Positions 42,159 to 50,911 are shown, counted from the first letter of the stretch. The stretch is DNA of 57,786 nt from Sphingomonas sp. (GCF_025362505.1 NZ_JANYGG010000044.1:1-57786); one strand, 5' to 3'. The notes: a model not told the origin generated them from the sequence alone. Numbers and translations: made by a program.

Positions 42159-42296
42159 TCAGCGCGGCTCGGGCACCGTGGTTCGGTCGGCCAGCGCGAA
42201 CACCGTCCGCTTCGACGGTGGTTTGCGCAGCACCTGCGACCCCTCGCCGCTGCCCGCCACCGCCTCGCCGCTCACGGTGCTTCGCCCGATACTCAC
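42159..42296 (-). CDS. Small protein of unknown function in the tailspike module
   Basis: 45 aa from a GTG that overlaps the tailspike stop (GTGA), the same junction style as the rest of the operon. It is Gly/Ser-rich at the N-terminus, then basic (LRKPPSKRTVFALADRTTV). Codon third positions are G/C-rich like its neighbours. No family recognised. Supported only by junction and composition. Confidence 0.5.
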   Translation of the reverse strand: MSIGRSTVSGEAVAGSGEGSQVLRKPPSKRTVFALADRTTVPEPR

Positions 42297-45262
42297 GACG
42301 CGCGCATCCACAGCGGCAACCGCCGCCGCACGACCGTCGCGGCCGCCTGGCCTGACAGGGTGATGCTCGCACTCGGGAAATTGCCCGGCGCGATCGCCGC
42401 CACTTTAACGCCCATCGGCAGATGGTCGGCGTCGCGATACTGGTCGGCATAAAGCAGGTCGCCGACTGCCACGGGCACTCCCGCGCTAAGGAATCCCGAC
42501 CAGCCGTCGCCGCGGTCGACCCGGGTCAGCGTGGCGCTCCCGGCGGAAAGGTCGGCGAACAGCGGCGACGACGGCGTGAACACGCCCCCGATCGCGACGA
42601 ACATCGACCCGCTCGCCGCGCGGTAGGGACTATCGAGCTCGATGCTCCCGTCGGCCCGCGTGCGATACCCGTTCTGCAGTCTCGCGGTAACGGCATACGG
42701 GCTACCGCCCGTCACGGCTTCGATCATGAACACATGACCGCTGTCGGTGTCATAGATCACCGCCCCGGGCCGTATCCCGGTCAGCACCAAGCCGGCGGCA
42801 TTGGTCACCACCGAAAACGTCAGGCCAAGCCCGCTCAGCACGCAGTTGAGGCCGGCCTTGCCACTCGCCCAGATCGCGCGCGGATTGTCGATCGTTTCGG
42901 CGCCGTCCCCGGCCGTCGGGCTCAGTGATGCCGTATAGATCGATGCCGGGTAATCGCGCGATGTCTGGCGGTTGCGCGGCGCTGTCGAGCTTGCCCGATA
43001 CTCGCCAAGCACCGTCTCGTTGCGCGCCGGATAACGGATCGCCCCGCCCGTCGCCGGCAACGTGAAGGCCGGCGTGACCAGCCCCCCGGCGAGCGTGTTG
43101 ATCGCCCGCGCCCGCGCCGCGCTCATCGTCCCGTCCACGTCATACCCGTCCTGCGCGGTGAACCCGCAATTGCGCACGTCGAGCCCGAGGTTCTGGATCG
43201 AAGCGACGTTAACGAAATTGCCGAGATCGCACCCGTCGAGCAGGATCGGCGCAGTGGGCGGCGCGCCGGCTCCCCCGAACGGCCCGATCGCCACTCCGCC
43301 GATGAGATAATGCGCGACCCCGCGCCCTCCGGCCACGGCGGACTGGCCATCGAAGCTCAAGTTCCCGCCATTGAACTGGATGATCGCGCCCGACGCACCC
43401 GACGTGCCCAGCGTGCCGATGCGATACAGCGCCTCGCCGTACATCGTGTCGAACACCAGCGACCCCCGGGCAGCCTGGTTCTGCAACTCGAACAGCTGGA
43501 TGCCTTCGGCCGTCGAACACAGCGTCCACCGGCCTTCGACCCGGCCATTCTGCCGGCCGTGCATCATCCCTGCCAGCAAGGTATGGAAATTGGCGGCATC
43601 GAACCGTTCCATCGACAGGTTGCGTGCCTGCGTGTTGCCGATCGTCACCGGCACCGTCGTATGCAACGCGAAGCAATCCTCGGTGCGCAGGAAATCGCCA
43701 TTGGCGTCCCAGTCCGACGGCTGGCAGGCCACGCCGACCGAAAACCCGATGATCCCGACATTGCGCAGGATCGGCGCGCTCGACGGATGGGTGCGGCCAT
43801 AGCCGATCCGCGCCGCCGTCGGCAGGAACGCCGGCGGGGTCTGCACCGGATAGGCGATCGCCTGCCCCGCCGGGCCGCAATAGCCCCACATCACCGACCC
43901 GTCGGCGATCATGTCGCGCTGGTCGCTGGAGATCGGCGCGCTCGTCCCGCTGGTCCCGGCGATGCGGCAGGTCAGCAAATTCCCCGCGACCGTGACATAT
44001 TGGCCCTTGGGGACCGCCGCATTCGCCGCCCACACGCCGACCGCCGTCGGCTGCGGACCGCAATAGGGATCGACCGCCACCGCGCAGTTGGGATTGTAAC
44101 GCAGCAGCGCATTGCGCGCCGGCCTTGCCGGATCGTGCCACCGCGTGATGTCGCGGTCATCGATCCCGAACACCGCTCGCGCGCCGTTGACATAGGTGCC
44201 GAGCTGCTTGTTCATCGTCCACGCACGCCCCGCCGACAGCAACGACAGATCCTCGACCCCGCTGTAGCGCCCGCCCTCGATCGCGATCCCCGGCCGGTCG
44301 TCGAAATCGCACATCAATGTCGTCCCGCCGAGCCCGATCGGAAACGCGATGCCCGCACCGCGCAGCACGACCTTGCTGAACGTGTCGGCGTAGCTGAGCT
44401 CGATCATCTGCCCGATCCGCAGCATCCCCGCCGGCAAGCGGCAGTCCCGCGCGGCCCCCGCCGTATAGCGCCGCAGATAGACCCGCCAGTCGATCATCGC
44501 CTGGATTGCCGGGGCGTTGTCGGTCCCGGTCATCACACCGGTCGCTTCATTATAATAGCCGTCGGCGATCGCTCCGAAATGCCCGGCGTGAACCTGGCAG
44601 CCGTCGTCGTCGATCACCCAATATTGCCCGTCGGCGTCGCGCGCCCGGACACGGTCGAGGATCGCCGCCACCGCCGCCGCTCCCGCCGCCTGCTCGGCCA
44701 CCGGCAGCGCGGTGACATATTCCTGCCCGATGCTCGTCAGCGTGCCCTGGTCCGGATCGCGGACATAGGCCCCCGGCGCCAGCCCGACCGCCGTCCGCCC
44801 GGCTGTGAAGATCCGCCGCACCGCGACCGGGATCCGCGTCGTCGCCAATTCGCTGAACAGCGGCGTCAGCTTCGCCAGCTCATTGACCGCTGCGCCCAGA
44901 TTGCTCTGGTCGCGCGTCGCCAGCGTCGTCGTATCGATCGCCCCGGCATTGGCTTTGCGAAACCACTCGGCCCCGGCGACCAGCGACACCGTCTTCACAC
45001 CCGTCGTGAAATTGGTCAGCGTGCCCGAAATCGACTCGCGCACAATCGATCCGTCCGCGGCAATCGTGCCGCGCCCGACCTCGGTCTCGGCCGGCTTGTC
45101 GACCCCCGCGACCGTATAATAGAAGCGATCGCCCACGCTCAGGGACGCCGCGAAACTGGCAAACCCGGAAACCGCGGCGCCAAGCGCCAGGTTACCCGTT
45201 CCCACGGTCGAGCAAGTGCAGCGCACAAGGTCGACAAACCTTGGCGTAAAGGACGTCGGCAT
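42293..45262 (-). CDS. Tailspike/fibre-like protein with pectate-lyase-type beta-helix
   Basis: 989 aa. The first ~160 residues look like a phage fibre attachment region (VDLVRCTCSTVGTGNLALG, GTLTNFTTGVKTVSLVAG). Near residue 230 comes HAGHFGAIADGYYNE...TDNAPAIQAMID, the 'GAxxDGxxDxxxAIQxAI' entry motif of pectate-lyase/tailspike beta-helices. A long repeat-rich parallel-beta region and a beta C-terminal domain follow. It probably binds or degrades surface polysaccharide. Placed between capsid and connector genes, where standard GTA clusters have no fibre gene; flanked on the capsid side by a terminator and large palindrome. Confidence 0.75.
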   Translation of the reverse strand: MPTSFTPRFVDLVRCTCSTVGTGNLALGAAVSGFASFAASLSVGDRFYYTVAGVDKPAETEVGRGTIAADGSIVRESISGTLTNFTTGVKTVSLVAGAEWFRKANAGAIDTTTLATRDQSNLGAAVNELAKLTPLFSELATTRIPVAVRRIFTAGRTAVGLAPGAYVRDPDQGTLTSIGQEYVTALPVAEQAAGAAAVAAILDRVRARDADGQYWVIDDDGCQVHAGHFGAIADGYYNEATGVMTGTDNAPAIQAMIDWRVYLRRYTAGAARDCRLPAGMLRIGQMIELSYADTFSKVVLRGAGIAFPIGLGGTTLMCDFDDRPGIAIEGGRYSGVEDLSLLSAGRAWTMNKQLGTYVNGARAVFGIDDRDITRWHDPARPARNALLRYNPNCAVAVDPYCGPQPTAVGVWAANAAVPKGQYVTVAGNLLTCRIAGTSGTSAPISSDQRDMIADGSVMWGYCGPAGQAIAYPVQTPPAFLPTAARIGYGRTHPSSAPILRNVGIIGFSVGVACQPSDWDANGDFLRTEDCFALHTTVPVTIGNTQARNLSMERFDAANFHTLLAGMMHGRQNGRVEGRWTLCSTAEGIQLFELQNQAARGSLVFDTMYGEALYRIGTLGTSGASGAIIQFNGGNLSFDGQSAVAGGRGVAHYLIGGVAIGPFGGAGAPPTAPILLDGCDLGNFVNVASIQNLGLDVRNCGFTAQDGYDVDGTMSAARARAINTLAGGLVTPAFTLPATGGAIRYPARNETVLGEYRASSTAPRNRQTSRDYPASIYTASLSPTAGDGAETIDNPRAIWASGKAGLNCVLSGLGLTFSVVTNAAGLVLTGIRPGAVIYDTDSGHVFMIEAVTGGSPYAVTARLQNGYRTRADGSIELDSPYRAASGSMFVAIGGVFTPSSPLFADLSAGSATLTRVDRGDGWSGFLSAGVPVAVGDLLYADQYRDADHLPMGVKVAAIAPGNFPSASITLSGQAAATVVRRRLPLWMRAS

Positions 45263-45284
45263 GGCCGCACTCCTGAAATAAAGT

Positions 45285-45325
45285 CGAAAAAAAGGGGCCG
45301 CGCACGTTCCCGCGCACAGCCCCGG
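45285..45325 (-). terminator. Terminator-like hairpin between capsid and tailspike genes
   Basis: On the minus strand GGGGCTGTGCGCGGG / TGCGCGGCCCC forms a strong stem followed by TTTTTTTT and CG. It would stop or attenuate transcription leaving the capsid gene. Confidence 0.7.
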
Positions 45326-45338
45326 TCGGGGATAGTTT

Positions 45339-45416
45339 GTGCCAACCCGTGCCCCCGCCCGGCCAACCCATTCAGTGTATCGTGTGGGTTGGCCGGGCGG
45401 GGGTGCGGGCTGGCAC
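45339..45416. repeat. 78-bp imperfect palindrome after the capsid gene
   Basis: The arms run from GTGCCAACCCGTGCCCCCGC... to ...GCGGGGGTGCGGGCTGGCAC, about 32 nt each, around a 14-nt AT-richer loop (TTCAGTGTATCGTG). It starts 15 bp past the capsid stop. It may stabilise the capsid mRNA, mark the end of an inserted segment, or be a mobile palindrome. Confidence 0.75.
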
Positions 45417-45431
45417 AGTTCTTCGAAACAA

Positions 45432-46562
45432 CTACGCGAACTTCAGCAGCTTGATGCTTTCCGAATTCGTCACCTGCCCGCCGATCCGCTTGGTCGCATA
45501 GAAATGCACATAGGGCTTGTGCGTATAGGGATCGCGCAGGATCGACGTCGCCGCGCGCTCGGCAATCGTATAGCCCTGCTTGAAATTGCCGAACGCGATC
45601 GACAGCGAATTGGCCGCGATATCCGGCATATCCTCGGCCTCGATCACCGGATAGCCGAGCAGGCTTGAAGGCGCCCCCGCGACCAGACCCGGTGACCAGA
45701 TGAACGCGCCATCGGTCGTCTTGAACTTGCGAATGACGCTCGCTGTGGTCGAGTTCATCACGAACACCGCTCCCTGCCGATACGGCTGGCGCAGGGACTG
45801 CACCAGGTCGATCAGCTTGTCCTGCGGATTGCTCGCCGGGAATGCCGCCGCGGTCCCCGTCCCGATGAACTGCAGCGTTCCCATCGCCCGCACCCCGTCG
45901 AGCGTTGTCGCACTGGGCGACGACAGGAAACCGAGCGGCTGCGAACTGCCGGTCCCCTTGATGAACGCCACCCCCTCGGCGCGCGCGAATTCGGTCGCGA
46001 TTTCCTGCGCCAGCCACTTCTCGACATCGAACATCGCATCGTCGAGCATCTGCTGCGACGCCGCCGGATTGGCATAGAGATCGCCCGACGCCGGCACGAT
46101 TTCGGTGAACGTCGGCGTGCCCGTCTCGGGCCGAGCCGCTTCGAACCCGACCCAGCCCGACGGCGTGCCGCCGGTCGCGACCAGCTTGCGATAATTCGCC
46201 GTGCCGACCTTGACCACGTTGGCGATCGCGCGGATCGGCGAGATCGCTACCAGCGTTTCGCCGATCGCCTGGTCGATCTCGCGCGGCACGGCATAGCCGC
46301 CGATCGCATCGGCCGACGACCCGAGCGCCTTCAGCTCGACCCCGCTCTCGATCCCCTTGCGCAGATATTGCGCCACGAACGCACTCACCTCGCCCGACTT
46401 GACCCCGTCGAGCGCCGGCCGTTTGGCCGCGATCGACCCGTCGGCGATCTTCTTCTTGAGCAGCGCCAGCTCCGCATTCAGCGCCGCGATCCCGTCATCC
46501 CGAGCTTCGATCGCCTCGAAACTATCCTCGAGCGCATCCGCCTTCACTTCGATCCTGTCCAT
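45432..46562 (-). CDS. GTA gp5-like HK97-fold major capsid protein
   Basis: 376 aa from ATG 46562 (GGGGAGGG at 7 nt spacing; GTG 46568 is too close to it). The N-terminal ~100 residues are the coiled scaffold domain (DALEDSFEAIEARDDG, LNAELALLKKKI) removed by the protease. The HK97 fold follows (GYAVPREIDQAIGETL, FTEIVPASGDLYANPAASQQML, PLGFLSSPSATTLDG and IEAEDMPDIAANSLSIAFG) and the end carries SIKLLKFA. A separate terminator just downstream fits high expression of capsid. Confidence 0.93.
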   Translation of the reverse strand: MDRIEVKADALEDSFEAIEARDDGIAALNAELALLKKKIADGSIAAKRPALDGVKSGEVSAFVAQYLRKGIESGVELKALGSSADAIGGYAVPREIDQAIGETLVAISPIRAIANVVKVGTANYRKLVATGGTPSGWVGFEAARPETGTPTFTEIVPASGDLYANPAASQQMLDDAMFDVEKWLAQEIATEFARAEGVAFIKGTGSSQPLGFLSSPSATTLDGVRAMGTLQFIGTGTAAAFPASNPQDKLIDLVQSLRQPYRQGAVFVMNSTTASVIRKFKTTDGAFIWSPGLVAGAPSSLLGYPVIEAEDMPDIAANSLSIAFGNFKQGYTIAERAATSILRDPYTHKPYVHFYATKRIGGQVTNSESIKLLKFA

Positions 46563-46650
46563 CTGCACACCCTCCCCTTCCCGAAAGCACCACGCCCCCA
46601 GGTCCGTTTGTTGAAAAATTTGAAACCATCATCCCGGTCGGCAGAAATCC

Positions 46651-47046
46651 CTACCGCTCGACCGCATGAACCCGCGCCAGCTTCTGCATCGGGCTCGCCA
46701 CCAGGCTCACCTCGACCAGCTCCAGCTCGTGCAACTCGCGAACCCCATTGGCCCGGGCCGATCGCCCGACCCGATAGCCGAAACTCAACCCGTCGAGCGC
46801 CCCGCTCGCGACCAAGCCAGCCGCCCGCAGTGCATCGGCATCGCCGCCAAGCTCGCCGATCACCCGCAGTCCGCGCGTGTCCTCCTCGACCCGCGTAACC
46901 CGCCCGATCACCGCCCCGGCCTTATGCTGCCACAACAGCGGAATCGCGCGCTTCGTCGCCAAACTCGCCGCAAACGCCCCCTTGCGGATGACATCTCCTC
47001 CGCCATCCACCCGGTTGAACACCGCCGCATAGCCCGCGAACCTCAC
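46651..47046 (-). CDS. GTA gp4-like prohead protease
   Basis: 131 aa from GTG 47046, overlapping the upstream stop (GTGA). HK97 S78-type protease: VRFAGYAAVFNRVDGGGD, FAASLATK, IPLLWQHKAGAVIGRV (catalytic His) and GALDGLSFGYRV (catalytic Ser), then ELVEVSLVASPM. It cleaves the capsid scaffold domain. 88 bp without a gene separate it from the capsid gene. Confidence 0.9.
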   Translation of the reverse strand: MRFAGYAAVFNRVDGGGDVIRKGAFAASLATKRAIPLLWQHKAGAVIGRVTRVEEDTRGLRVIGELGGDADALRAAGLVASGALDGLSFGYRVGRSARANGVRELHELELVEVSLVASPMQKLARVHAVER

Positions 47047-47354
47047 GCCAACAGCCCCGCCGCAAGCCGGAACCGCACCGCCAGCCCGATCAGCAACAAC
47101 GCCAGCGCCACCCGCACGAACCACGACACCACCGCCCGCCACGCCGACCGCTTGGCATCGCGCCACGCCGACAACAGCTCGCGCAATTCATCCATGTCGC
47201 GCCGCGCCCGTGGATCATCGAGCCCAAGCGCGCCCAGCGCCCGCGTCGCCCCCGCCTCGCTCGCCTCCTCGACCAGCGCGCGCAGCGTCACCAGCTCGCC
47301 ACCGCGCGCCTCGGCCTGCGCCATCAAACGAGCCAATATGGCTTCCTCGTTCAT
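47043..47354 (-). CDS. GTA g3.5-like small membrane-associated protein (DUF6127)
   Basis: 103 aa from ATG 47354 with GGGGAG at good spacing; a GTG at 47372 overlapping the portal stop is the alternative. The charged helical N-terminal part contains LVEEASEAGATRALGALGL. A C-terminal hydrophobic helix (VSWFVRVALALLLIGLAV) follows. Function unknown; position between portal and protease matches g3.5 of Rhodobacter GTA. Confidence 0.78.
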   Translation of the reverse strand: MNEEAILARLMAQAEARGGELVTLRALVEEASEAGATRALGALGLDDPRARRDMDELRELLSAWRDAKRSAWRAVVSWFVRVALALLLIGLAVRFRLAAGLLA

Positions 47355-47368
47355 TTCGCTTGCTCCCC

Positions 47369-48496
47369 TCACGCCGCCGTCCCCGTCTCATAGCCGAGCA
47401 TCGCGCGCTTCTCCTCGCGTGTCAGGAAATCGGCCTTCGACACCGCGTCCCACAGTCGCACCCGGTCCTCGGCAAGCTCGCTCAGCACGTCGACATCGAC
47501 CGTCAGTCCGACGCTCGCATCCGCCTCGAACCAGTGGTCGAGCATCACCTCGAGCCCGCCCAGGATCCGCCGCGCCATCGGCAGCACCGTCTGTCTCGTC
47601 AAAGCCCGCCCGGCCTCGCGCGCATTCGAATAGGTTGCGTCGCCGGGCAACCCGACCAGCACCGGCGGCACCCCGAACGCCAGCGCGATATCGCGCGCCG
47701 CCCCCTCCTTCAGCGCGACGAAATCCATGTCCGCCGGAGTCATGCTCATCGCTTGCCATTTGAGCCCGCCATCGAGCACCATCGGCCGCCCGGCCGCCTC
47801 GGCGCCTGAAAACAGCGTCTCCAGTTCGCCCTTCAACCGCGCGAACTGGTCGGCCGACAACACCGATCCGTCACCCGGATCATAGATCATCGCCCCCGAT
47901 GGCCGCGCCGCATTGTCGAGCAGCGACTTGTTCCATTTCGCCGCGCGATTATGCACCGCGGCGGGCGCGATAGCCGCTCCCAGGCAGCCCAGACCATAAT
48001 GATCGTCGAGCGGGTTATATGCCCGGATATGCGCCACCTGCCGCCGCCCGAGCGCATCGATCAAGGGGATCGACGCCCCCCCGTTCTGGCTTCGATAAAC
48101 GAACCCGACCGGTTGTCCGCGACGATCGAAGTCGACCGTCACGCGGTCCGGCCGCAACACCACCAATTCCTCCGGTTGCCCGGCATCGTCGGGGATCATC
48201 TGGACATAGGCATTGCCATTGAGCAGCAGCCCGGCCGCGATCGTCTCGAGCACCCCGTCGGCCATCACCAGCTTTTCCGCGGCAATATTCTTCGTCACCG
48301 AATAAACCGGCAACGCCCCGACGCTCGACGACACCAGCCGCACCGACCGCTGGCCGACCGGGTTGATCTCGAACACCTCGCGCACCATCGCCTCGTAGGA
48401 CCGAGGCGTTGCGTCGGAAGCATTCGCCCGAAGCCACTCGGGCACGCCAAAACCGGCCGTCGGCGCAGCGGCCGACTTCCTCGAAAACCACATCAT
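47369..48496 (-). CDS. GTA gp3-like portal protein
   Basis: 375 aa. HK97-type portal: FEINPVGQRSVRLVSSSVGALP, LLLNGNAYVQMIPDD, LRPDRVTVDFDRRGQPVGFVY, HIRAYNPLDDHYGLGCL and LAFGVPPVLVGLPGDATYSNAREA. It forms the dodecameric channel for DNA packaging. Start is one of two consecutive ATGs behind AAGGATC. A REP-like repeat sits between it and the terminase gene. Confidence 0.93.
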   Translation of the reverse strand: MMWFSRKSAAAPTAGFGVPEWLRANASDATPRSYEAMVREVFEINPVGQRSVRLVSSSVGALPVYSVTKNIAAEKLVMADGVLETIAAGLLLNGNAYVQMIPDDAGQPEELVVLRPDRVTVDFDRRGQPVGFVYRSQNGGASIPLIDALGRRQVAHIRAYNPLDDHYGLGCLGAAIAPAAVHNRAAKWNKSLLDNAARPSGAMIYDPGDGSVLSADQFARLKGELETLFSGAEAAGRPMVLDGGLKWQAMSMTPADMDFVALKEGAARDIALAFGVPPVLVGLPGDATYSNAREAGRALTRQTVLPMARRILGGLEVMLDHWFEADASVGLTVDVDVLSELAEDRVRLWDAVSKADFLTREEKRAMLGYETGTAA

Positions 48497-48512
48497 AAGA
48501 TCCTTTCCTTAG

Positions 48513-48570
48513 CCCCTCTCCCCTTGCGGGAGAGGGAGGGACCCGCGCCGCCGGCGTGGGAGGGTGAGGG
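48513..48570. repeat. REP-like palindromic element between terminase and portal genes
   Basis: Reads CCCCTCTCCCCTTGCGGGAG / AGGGAGGGACCCGCG ... GTGGGAGGGTGAGGG, the form of a common proteobacterial intergenic repeat with a CTCTCCC-TTGC-GGGAGAG hairpin. It interrupts an otherwise overlapping gene series. Confidence 0.75.
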
Positions 48571-48596
48571 CACTACGCGCGCCTTCTCGAGAACCG

Positions 48597-49928
48597 CTAA
48601 ACCCGCCAGACCCGCGGCCCGCTCCCCCGGCTTCCCGCCAGTTCGGTCATCGCCCACACCATCGCATCGGCCCGGTCGGGCGAACGCGTCGGCCCCTCGT
48701 ATCCGCCGCCCATCTGCAGCCCCGAAAGCTCGTCCTCCAGCGCCGGAAAAGCCCCCGCGAACCATGCCGCGCCAGCCTCGAATCGCACCGCAATCGGTTC
48801 GGCCCGCGCCACCTTGCCCTTCGACGCATGGACCAGCTTGACCATTCCTGGCTCGACCCCCGCCGCGCGCAGCACCGACGCGACCATCGCCCCGCCGTTA
48901 TTGGCCTCGGCGACAATCCGGTCGGCGCGCCACGTCGCGGTCGCGGCCCTCACCGCCGCCGCCCATTTCTCGGGGCTCGCCCCCTGGATGGTGGCGTCGG
49001 CCAGCACATAGAAATTATCCCCCGCGCGCCCGGCGACGACGATGCCGCACGCATCGCTCCCCGCCCCCGCGCCAGCCGGCGGATCGACCCCGACCACGAT
49101 CCGCTCCATCACCGGCAGCCGCCCGATCTTCACCCGGCAGCGCTCGATCATTGCCCGCGGCCACAGCGATCCTTCGGCCTCGTCGAGCAGCTCCCCGTTC
49201 AGTTCCTGCCGCCCGAGCCGCGTGCCGCCATAGGTCGCCTTCATCACCGCCAGGAACCGCCCCGGCAGCGACACATTCTCGTCGCTCCGCCCGCCGCTCT
49301 CGACCGTCCGCGGATCGGCCCGCAGCCGGGTCAGCAGCGGCATCGGCTTGGGCGTCGTCGTCACCAGCGCCCGCGGTCGCGACCCACGCCGCAGCCCCAT
49401 CTGCAAATTGTCCCACGTCCCTTCCGGGTCATGCCATTTGGCCAGCTCGTCGCACCATGCGAAATCATGCTCCGGCCCGCGCAGGCCATCGCCGTCCTCG
49501 CCCGAAAACAGCGTCGCCGAGCTCCCGTTGGGCCACGTCAATTTACGCTGGCTCGGCTCCCACTTGAGCGTCACCCCCGCATTGGTCGCGACCGCCAGAA
49601 TCCCGCTCGTCCCTTCGACCATGATCCGCCGCGCCTCGTCGATCGTCGCCCCGACCAGCGCGATCCGGCAGCGCTTGGCCAGCCCCAGCCGGAACACCCA
49701 TTCGGCCCCGGCGCGGGTCTTGCCGAACCCGCGCCCGGCGATCATCAGCCACGTCCGCCAGCCATTCTCGCCCGGTACCCTCTGCCCGTTGCTCGCCCAC
49801 GCCTCGAACAGCGCATCGAACTGCAACTGGTCGTGCGGTGACAGGCGCATGATCATCCTGAATGCCATTACCAGATCCCCCCGTGCCAAGGCCTCGACCG
49901 CCAGGCGAATATTGTCGATCGGCCTCAT
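48597..49928 (-). CDS. GTA gp2-like large terminase (packaging ATPase/nuclease)
   Basis: 443 aa. ATPase domain with Walker A AGRGFGKT (residues 64-71) and Walker B FAWCDEL (about 146), coupling motif LVTTTPKP. The RNase H-like nuclease begins around residue 260 with VVGVDPPAGAG, and a further acidic residue lies in RSPDRADAMVWA at the end. It packages DNA by headful; GTA enzymes have lost sequence preference. The ATG overlaps the small-terminase stop. Confidence 0.94.
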   Translation of the reverse strand: MRPIDNIRLAVEALARGDLVMAFRMIMRLSPHDQLQFDALFEAWASNGQRVPGENGWRTWLMIAGRGFGKTRAGAEWVFRLGLAKRCRIALVGATIDEARRIMVEGTSGILAVATNAGVTLKWEPSQRKLTWPNGSSATLFSGEDGDGLRGPEHDFAWCDELAKWHDPEGTWDNLQMGLRRGSRPRALVTTTPKPMPLLTRLRADPRTVESGGRSDENVSLPGRFLAVMKATYGGTRLGRQELNGELLDEAEGSLWPRAMIERCRVKIGRLPVMERIVVGVDPPAGAGAGSDACGIVVAGRAGDNFYVLADATIQGASPEKWAAAVRAATATWRADRIVAEANNGGAMVASVLRAAGVEPGMVKLVHASKGKVARAEPIAVRFEAGAAWFAGAFPALEDELSGLQMGGGYEGPTRSPDRADAMVWAMTELAGSRGSGPRVWRV

Positions 49929-50515
49929 TCGCCCGTTTCCCCGTCGATCCCCGGCATACCGCTCAGATCGACCGATTCCGCCCCGATCGCCGACCAGCCA
50001 TCTTCCTCGGCCTTCTCGGGTCCGAGCAACTGAACTCGCACCCGCTTCAACTTCATCAGCAACCGGTCGCGCACCTCCAGCGCCTCTGCCGGGCTGATCG
50101 CCGCTTCGGCCGCTTCGATCCGTTCGGGTTCGCGCGCGGTGTCGCGGTGCATCCTCAGCAGCGTCAGCGCGATCCGGTCGTCATACTCGACCGACTGTTC
50201 CTCGCGCCCGTCCTTGTGGACGATCGTCCGCATCTTCCCGTTGAGCGCGCGCTCCAGTACCTCGACCTCCAGCCGGGCATAACCCTGCGCTACCGCCTGC
50301 CCCCACGCCGCGCGGAACACCGCATCGGTCGCGCGTCGGCGATAGACCGTCGAATTGCCGACCCGCGCCCGCTTCGCCGCCAGCGTCACGTTGCACGTCG
50401 CGCTCAGCGCTTCCAAAAACCTGGCCTCCTTCGCGCTGCTCCAGCCGCCCCGCTGCGCCTCGCGCTTGTGGACCTTGTCGCCCGCCACCAGCACCAGCGA
50501 TTTCCGTCCCGCCAT
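49925..50515 (-). CDS. GTA gp1-like small terminase subunit
   Basis: 196 aa from ATG 50515, preceded by GGGGAG at 9 nt; upstream GTG/ATG codons overlap that SD. A helix-turn-helix-like region (FLEALSATCNVTLAAKRARVG, then NSTVYRRRATDAVFRAAW) and a helical core (YDDRIALTLLRMHRDTA) match terminase small subunits. Assigned mainly by position ahead of TerL and this HTH. First gene of the GTA operon. Confidence 0.78.
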   Translation of the reverse strand: MAGRKSLVLVAGDKVHKREAQRGGWSSAKEARFLEALSATCNVTLAAKRARVGNSTVYRRRATDAVFRAAWGQAVAQGYARLEVEVLERALNGKMRTIVHKDGREEQSVEYDDRIALTLLRMHRDTAREPERIEAAEAAISPAEALEVRDRLLMKLKRVRVQLLGPEKAEEDGWSAIGAESVDLSGMPGIDGETGE

Positions 50516-50533
50516 CGTCATCATCTCCCCCAC

Positions 50534-50911
50534 GCAAGGTAGCGGGGACCGTCCGCGTCACCGGCAGCAGCTGCCGACGCGCGGACGATCCCCGCCCAGC
50601 AACGCAAAAAGGCCTCCGCACCGCCCGCCGCCGCGCCCCGCCACCAGGAAGCGCAACATCAGGTCGATCCGAAAGCCCTGGCGAATCGGGGCCGCCCGCC
50701 CCAACTCGCAATTCGTCACTGTTCCTAGGTTGTGCCAGATGAGCGTGACGCTGTCAAGCTTTTTGTGCCGGTTTGGTTATTTTTGGCTAAGCCGACCGCC
50801 GTTGCCACCAGCCCCGGTCAGGAAGCACCGCCCGCGCCGCAATGTGCCCCGCGCCGAAGATCACCGCGTCGTGCAACACATACTCCCTCCCCGCACCAGG
50901 CACACAATCGC
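50534..50911. other. GTA upstream region and gor 3' flank
   Basis: About 380 bp without a convincing gene. On the minus strand a TTGACA (50752-50757) followed after 17 bp by CACAAC gives a weak promoter candidate about 200 bp ahead of the small terminase. GC is high toward 50600 and lower around 50740-50790 (TTTTTGTGCC, GGTTATTTTTGG). This is where an activator of the GTA operon would be expected to bind. Confidence 0.35.

Larger units (their letters stand above)
32709..50515 (-). other. RcGTA-type gene transfer agent structural cluster
   Basis: The genes run in the canonical GTA order on one strand: small and large terminase, portal, g3.5-like, protease, capsid, connector, head closure, DUF3168, tail tube, gp10, chaperone, short tape measure, gp12, gp13, NlpC/P60, gp15 and DUF2793. 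There is no integrase, repressor, replication or lysis gene, and the tape-measure protein is very short, which separates it from an active prophage. A tailspike-like module (41844-45262) interrupts the order after the capsid. Confidence 0.88.

Noticed and set aside
43310-45454. 714-codon plus-strand frame over the tailspike gene
   Set aside because: Rich in Arg/Pro/His with no domain, while the minus strand has a beta-helix motif and operon-style junctions.
32709-50515. Active prophage instead of GTA
   Set aside because: No integrase, repressor, lysis or replication genes, no attachment repeats, gene order identical to RcGTA and a very short tape-measure protein.
50787-50911. Small minus-strand frame after gor (about 30 codons, LHDAVIFGAGHIAAR)
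   Set aside because: It has a passable SD and G/C-rich third positions but no conservation evidence and no recognised family; too short to support.
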